Below, in pieces: positions 4,974 through 7,084 of a DNA stretch of 7,084 bases (position 1 is the first letter of the stretch; each line of letters opens with the position of its first letter). The stretch is from an uncultured Sphingomonas sp. (GTDB lineage: Bacteria; Pseudomonadota; Alphaproteobacteria; Sphingomonadales; Sphingomonadaceae): assembly GCA_934555855.1 (NCBI GenBank), contig CAKTFL010000113.1:1-7084 (forward strand), read 5' to 3'. The position numbers and the translations under genes are program-made. The notes below the pieces were generated by a model, which worked only from the letters and a program-made list of their open reading frames with translations, searched no databases and was not told the DNA's origin.

Positions 4974-7084
4974 ATGACAAATGTCTATGTCGCCATCCTC
5001 TGCGGCCTGCTGGCCGTGGTCTATGGCTTTGTGACCAGCCGCCAGGTGCTGAAACAGCCCGCGGGCGACGCCCGGATGCAGGATATCGCCGCCGCCATCC
5101 AGGAGGGCGCCAGGGCCTACCTGGTCCGGCAATATACCGCCATCGCGATCGTCGGCGTGGTCGTCGCCGCCATCCTTCTCCTGACGCTGGGGACGCTGTC
5201 CACCGTCGGCTTCGCGATCGGCGCGGTGCTGTCGGGCCTGGCCGGCTTTATCGGCATGACCATTTCCGTGCGCGCGAATGTCCGCACCGCCGAGGCGGCG
5301 CGCCGGTCGCTCCAGGACGGGCTGACCACCGCCTTCCGCTCCGGCGCGGTGACGGGGATGCTCGTCGCGGGGCTTGGCCTGCTCGCGATCAGCGTGTTCT
5401 TCTGGTATCTCACCGGCCCCGCCCGGCACGCGCCGGGCGACCGCGTCATCGTGGAGGCGCTGACCGCGCTGGCGTTCGGCGCCTCGCTGATCTCGATCTT
5501 CGCGCGGCTGGGCGGCGGCATCTTCACCAAGGCCGCGGACGTCGGCGCCGACCTGGTCGGCAAGGTGGAGGCGGGCATTCCGGAGGATGACCCCCGCAAC
5601 CCGGCGGTGATCGCCGACAATGTCGGCGACAATGTCGGCGACTGCGCCGGCATGGCCGCCGACCTGTTCGAGACCTATGTCGTGACGCTCGGGGTGACGA
5701 TGGTGTCGATCGCGCTACTGGTCCGCGCCGACGCCGCGGAGCTGATGAGGCTGATGACCCTGCCGCTGATCGTTGGCGGCGTGTGCATCGTCACGTCGGT
5801 GATCGGCACCTATTTCGTCCGGCTCGGGCGTGCGGGCTCGATCATGGGCGCGCTGTACAAGGGATTCCTCGTCGCGGCCGGACTCGCGGTTCCCGCCATC
5901 TATGTCGCGACGCGCGCCGTCCTCGGCGATCTCGACGCCGTGATCGGCGGTGCGGGCTTTCTCGATGCGGGAAGCGACGCGCTCACCACCGGCTTCGACG
6001 CGCCCGCCCAAACCTCGGCGGGGTTCACCGGCACCGACCTGTTCTGGTGCATGATGCTGGGGCTGGTGGTGACCGGCCTGATCGTCTGGATCACGGAATA
6101 TTACACCGGCACCGCCTATCGCCCGGTCAAGTCGATCGCCAGGGCGTCGGAGACGGGCCATGGCACCAACGTCATCCAGGGGCTGGCGATCAGCCTGGAG
6201 GCGACGGCGCTGCCGACGCTGTTCATCGTCGTCGCGGTGGTGATCGCCTATCAGCTCGCCGGGATCATCGGCATCGCCTTCGCCGCGACGTCGATGCTGG
6301 CGCTGGCGGGCATGGTCGTGGCGCTCGACGCCTATGGTCCGGTCACCGACAATGCCGGCGGCATCGCCGAGATGGCGGGGCTGCCCGACGAGGTGCGCCA
6401 TCGTACCGACGCGCTCGACGCGGTCGGCAACACGACCAAAGCGGTGACCAAGGGTTATGCGATCGGCTCTGCGGGCCTTGCCGCGCTGGTGCTTTTCGGG
6501 GCGTATACCACCGACCTCCAGACTTACTTCCCCGATCTCACGGTCGATTTCAGCCTGTCAAATCCGTATGTCATCGTCGGCCTGCTGCTCGGCGCGTTGC
6601 TGCCCTACCTGTTCGGCGCGTTCGGCATGACCGCGGTAGGCCGCGCGGCGGGCAGCGTGGTCGAAGAAGTGCGCGGCCAGTTCCGTGACAATCCGGGGAT
6701 CATGCAGGGCACCAGCCGCCCAAATTACGGGCGAACCGTCGACCTGGTCACCCGCGCCGCAATCCGGGAGATGATCGTCCCCTCCCTCCTCCCCGTCCTG
6801 TCGCCGATCGCGCTCTATTTCGTGATCCGCTGGGTCGCCGGGCAGGCGCAGGGGTTCGCGGCGCTGGGCGCGATGCTGCTGGGAGTCATCGTCTCGGGCC
6901 TGTTCGTGGCACTGTCGATGACCAGCGGCGGCGGCGCCTGGGACAATGCCAAGAAATATATCGAGGACGGCAATCACGGCGGCAAGGGATCGGAGGCGCA
7001 CAAGGCGGCGGTGACCGGCGACACGGTCGGCGATCCCTACAAGGACACGGCCGGCCCGGCGGTGAACCCGATGATCAAGATCAC
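4974..7084 (+). CDS. hppA: K+-independent proton-pumping membrane pyrophosphatase HppA (3' end cut off)
   Basis: This is an integral inner-membrane pump that hydrolyses pyrophosphate and moves protons out of the cytoplasm, saving energy from PPi released in biosynthesis. The window holds 703 codons without interruption; family members are usually about 700-715 residues with around 16 membrane helices, so only roughly 15 residues should be missing. Active-site segments are [20 protein letters not shown] (180-199), [22 protein letters not shown] (205-226), the DNAGGIAEM loop (459-467), [12 protein letters not shown] (653-664) and [13 protein letters not shown] (683-695), supplying the Asp, Lys and Asn residues that bind Mg-PPi. 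[10 protein letters not shown] (485-494) has K489 and T492, where K+-dependent enzymes have Ala and Ala or Gly. This marks the K+-independent, H+-pumping class. The start is set by a good Shine-Dalgarno sequence and the normal N-terminal helix. It is probably co-transcribed with thiL or driven by its own weak promoter. Confidence 0.97.
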   Translation, partial: MTNVYVAILCGLLAVVYGFVTSRQVLKQPAGDARMQDIAAAIQEGARAYLVRQYTAIAIVGVVVAAILLLTLGTLSTVGFAIGAVLSGLAGFIGMTISVRANVRTAEAARRSLQDGLTTAFRSGAVTGMLVAGLGLLAISVFFWYLTGPARHAPGDRVIVEALTALAFGASLISIFARLGGGIFTKAADVGADLVGKVEAGIPEDDPRNPAVIADNVGDNVGDCAGMAADLFETYVVTLGVTMVSIALLVRADAAELMRLMTLPLIVGGVCIVTSVIGTYFVRLGRAGSIMGALYKGFLVAAGLAVPAIYVATRAVLGDLDAVIGGAGFLDAGSDALTTGFDAPAQTSAGFTGTDLFWCMMLGLVVTGLIVWITEYYTGTAYRPVKSIARASETGHGTNVIQGLAISLEATALPTLFIVVAVVIAYQLAGIIGIAFAATSMLALAGMVVALDAYGPVTDNAGGIAEMAGLPDEVRHRTDALDAVGNTTKAVTKGYAIGSAGLAALVLFGAYTTDLQTYFPDLTVDFSLSNPYVIVGLLLGALLPYLFGAFGMTAVGRAAGSVVEEVRGQFRDNPGIMQGTSRPNYGRTVDLVTRAAIREMIVPSLLPVLSPIALYFVIRWVAGQAQGFAALGAMLLGVIVSGLFVALSMTSGGGAWDNAKKYIEDGNHGGKGSEAHKAAVTGDTVGDPYKDTAGPAVNPMIKI

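Noticed and set aside
5616..5639. 12-bp direct repeat GACAATGTCGGC inside hppA.
   Set aside because: It encodes the conserved DNVGDNVG active-site motif of all membrane pyrophosphatases, so protein function explains it.
5715..6401. Minus-strand open frame of 228 codons over hppA.
   Set aside because: It is Arg/Asp/His/Gly-rich and lies opposite an intact, strongly conserved gene; this is the expected shadow from GC-rich codons.

Overview
The window is GC-rich bacterial chromosome, most likely from an alphaproteobacterium of the sphingomonad group. The evidence is the codon choice, the NusB sequence with its long basic N-terminal stretch, a DUF4169 protein (a family I know mainly from Alphaproteobacteria), and a K+-independent proton-pumping pyrophosphatase. 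The genus is inference; there is no rRNA or other direct marker here. I see no insertion sequence, prophage, CRISPR array, tRNA or rRNA.

Left part (1-2543): a small regulated cassette. Two minus-strand genes, a catechol-type O-methyltransferase (1151-1825) followed by an NmrA-like NAD(P)-binding protein (159-1040), are divergent from a TetR-family repressor gene (1914-2543). The 88-bp divergent gap holds a plausible promoter for the methyltransferase (TTAACA, 18 bp, TATTTT on the minus strand). A 13-bp interrupted dyad lies within that promoter and is a natural candidate for the TetR operator. The likely logic is that the repressor senses a small, perhaps phenolic, compound and releases the two enzyme genes. 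The substrate is not readable from the sequence.

Middle (2544-2925): 382 bp with no credible gene. It holds a 10-bp perfect hairpin, two near-identical palindromes 32 bp apart and a 9-bp tandem repeat.

Right part (2926-7084): a housekeeping group. nusB (transcription antitermination) overlaps by one base (TGATG) a 58-residue DUF4169 gene. After it, on the opposite strand, comes a 94-residue secreted protein whose stop codon is one base from that of DUF4169. Then thiL (thiamine-phosphate kinase) and hppA (membrane pyrophosphatase, cut by the window end roughly 15 residues before its expected C-terminus) continue on the plus strand. If nusB, thiL and hppA are co-transcribed, the small secreted-protein gene lies entirely antisense to that transcript.

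Most of the window is ordinary. The least explained items are the secreted 94-residue protein with its leader hairpin and antisense position, the DUF4169 protein coupled to nusB, and the unassigned substrate of the TetR-controlled methyltransferase pair.
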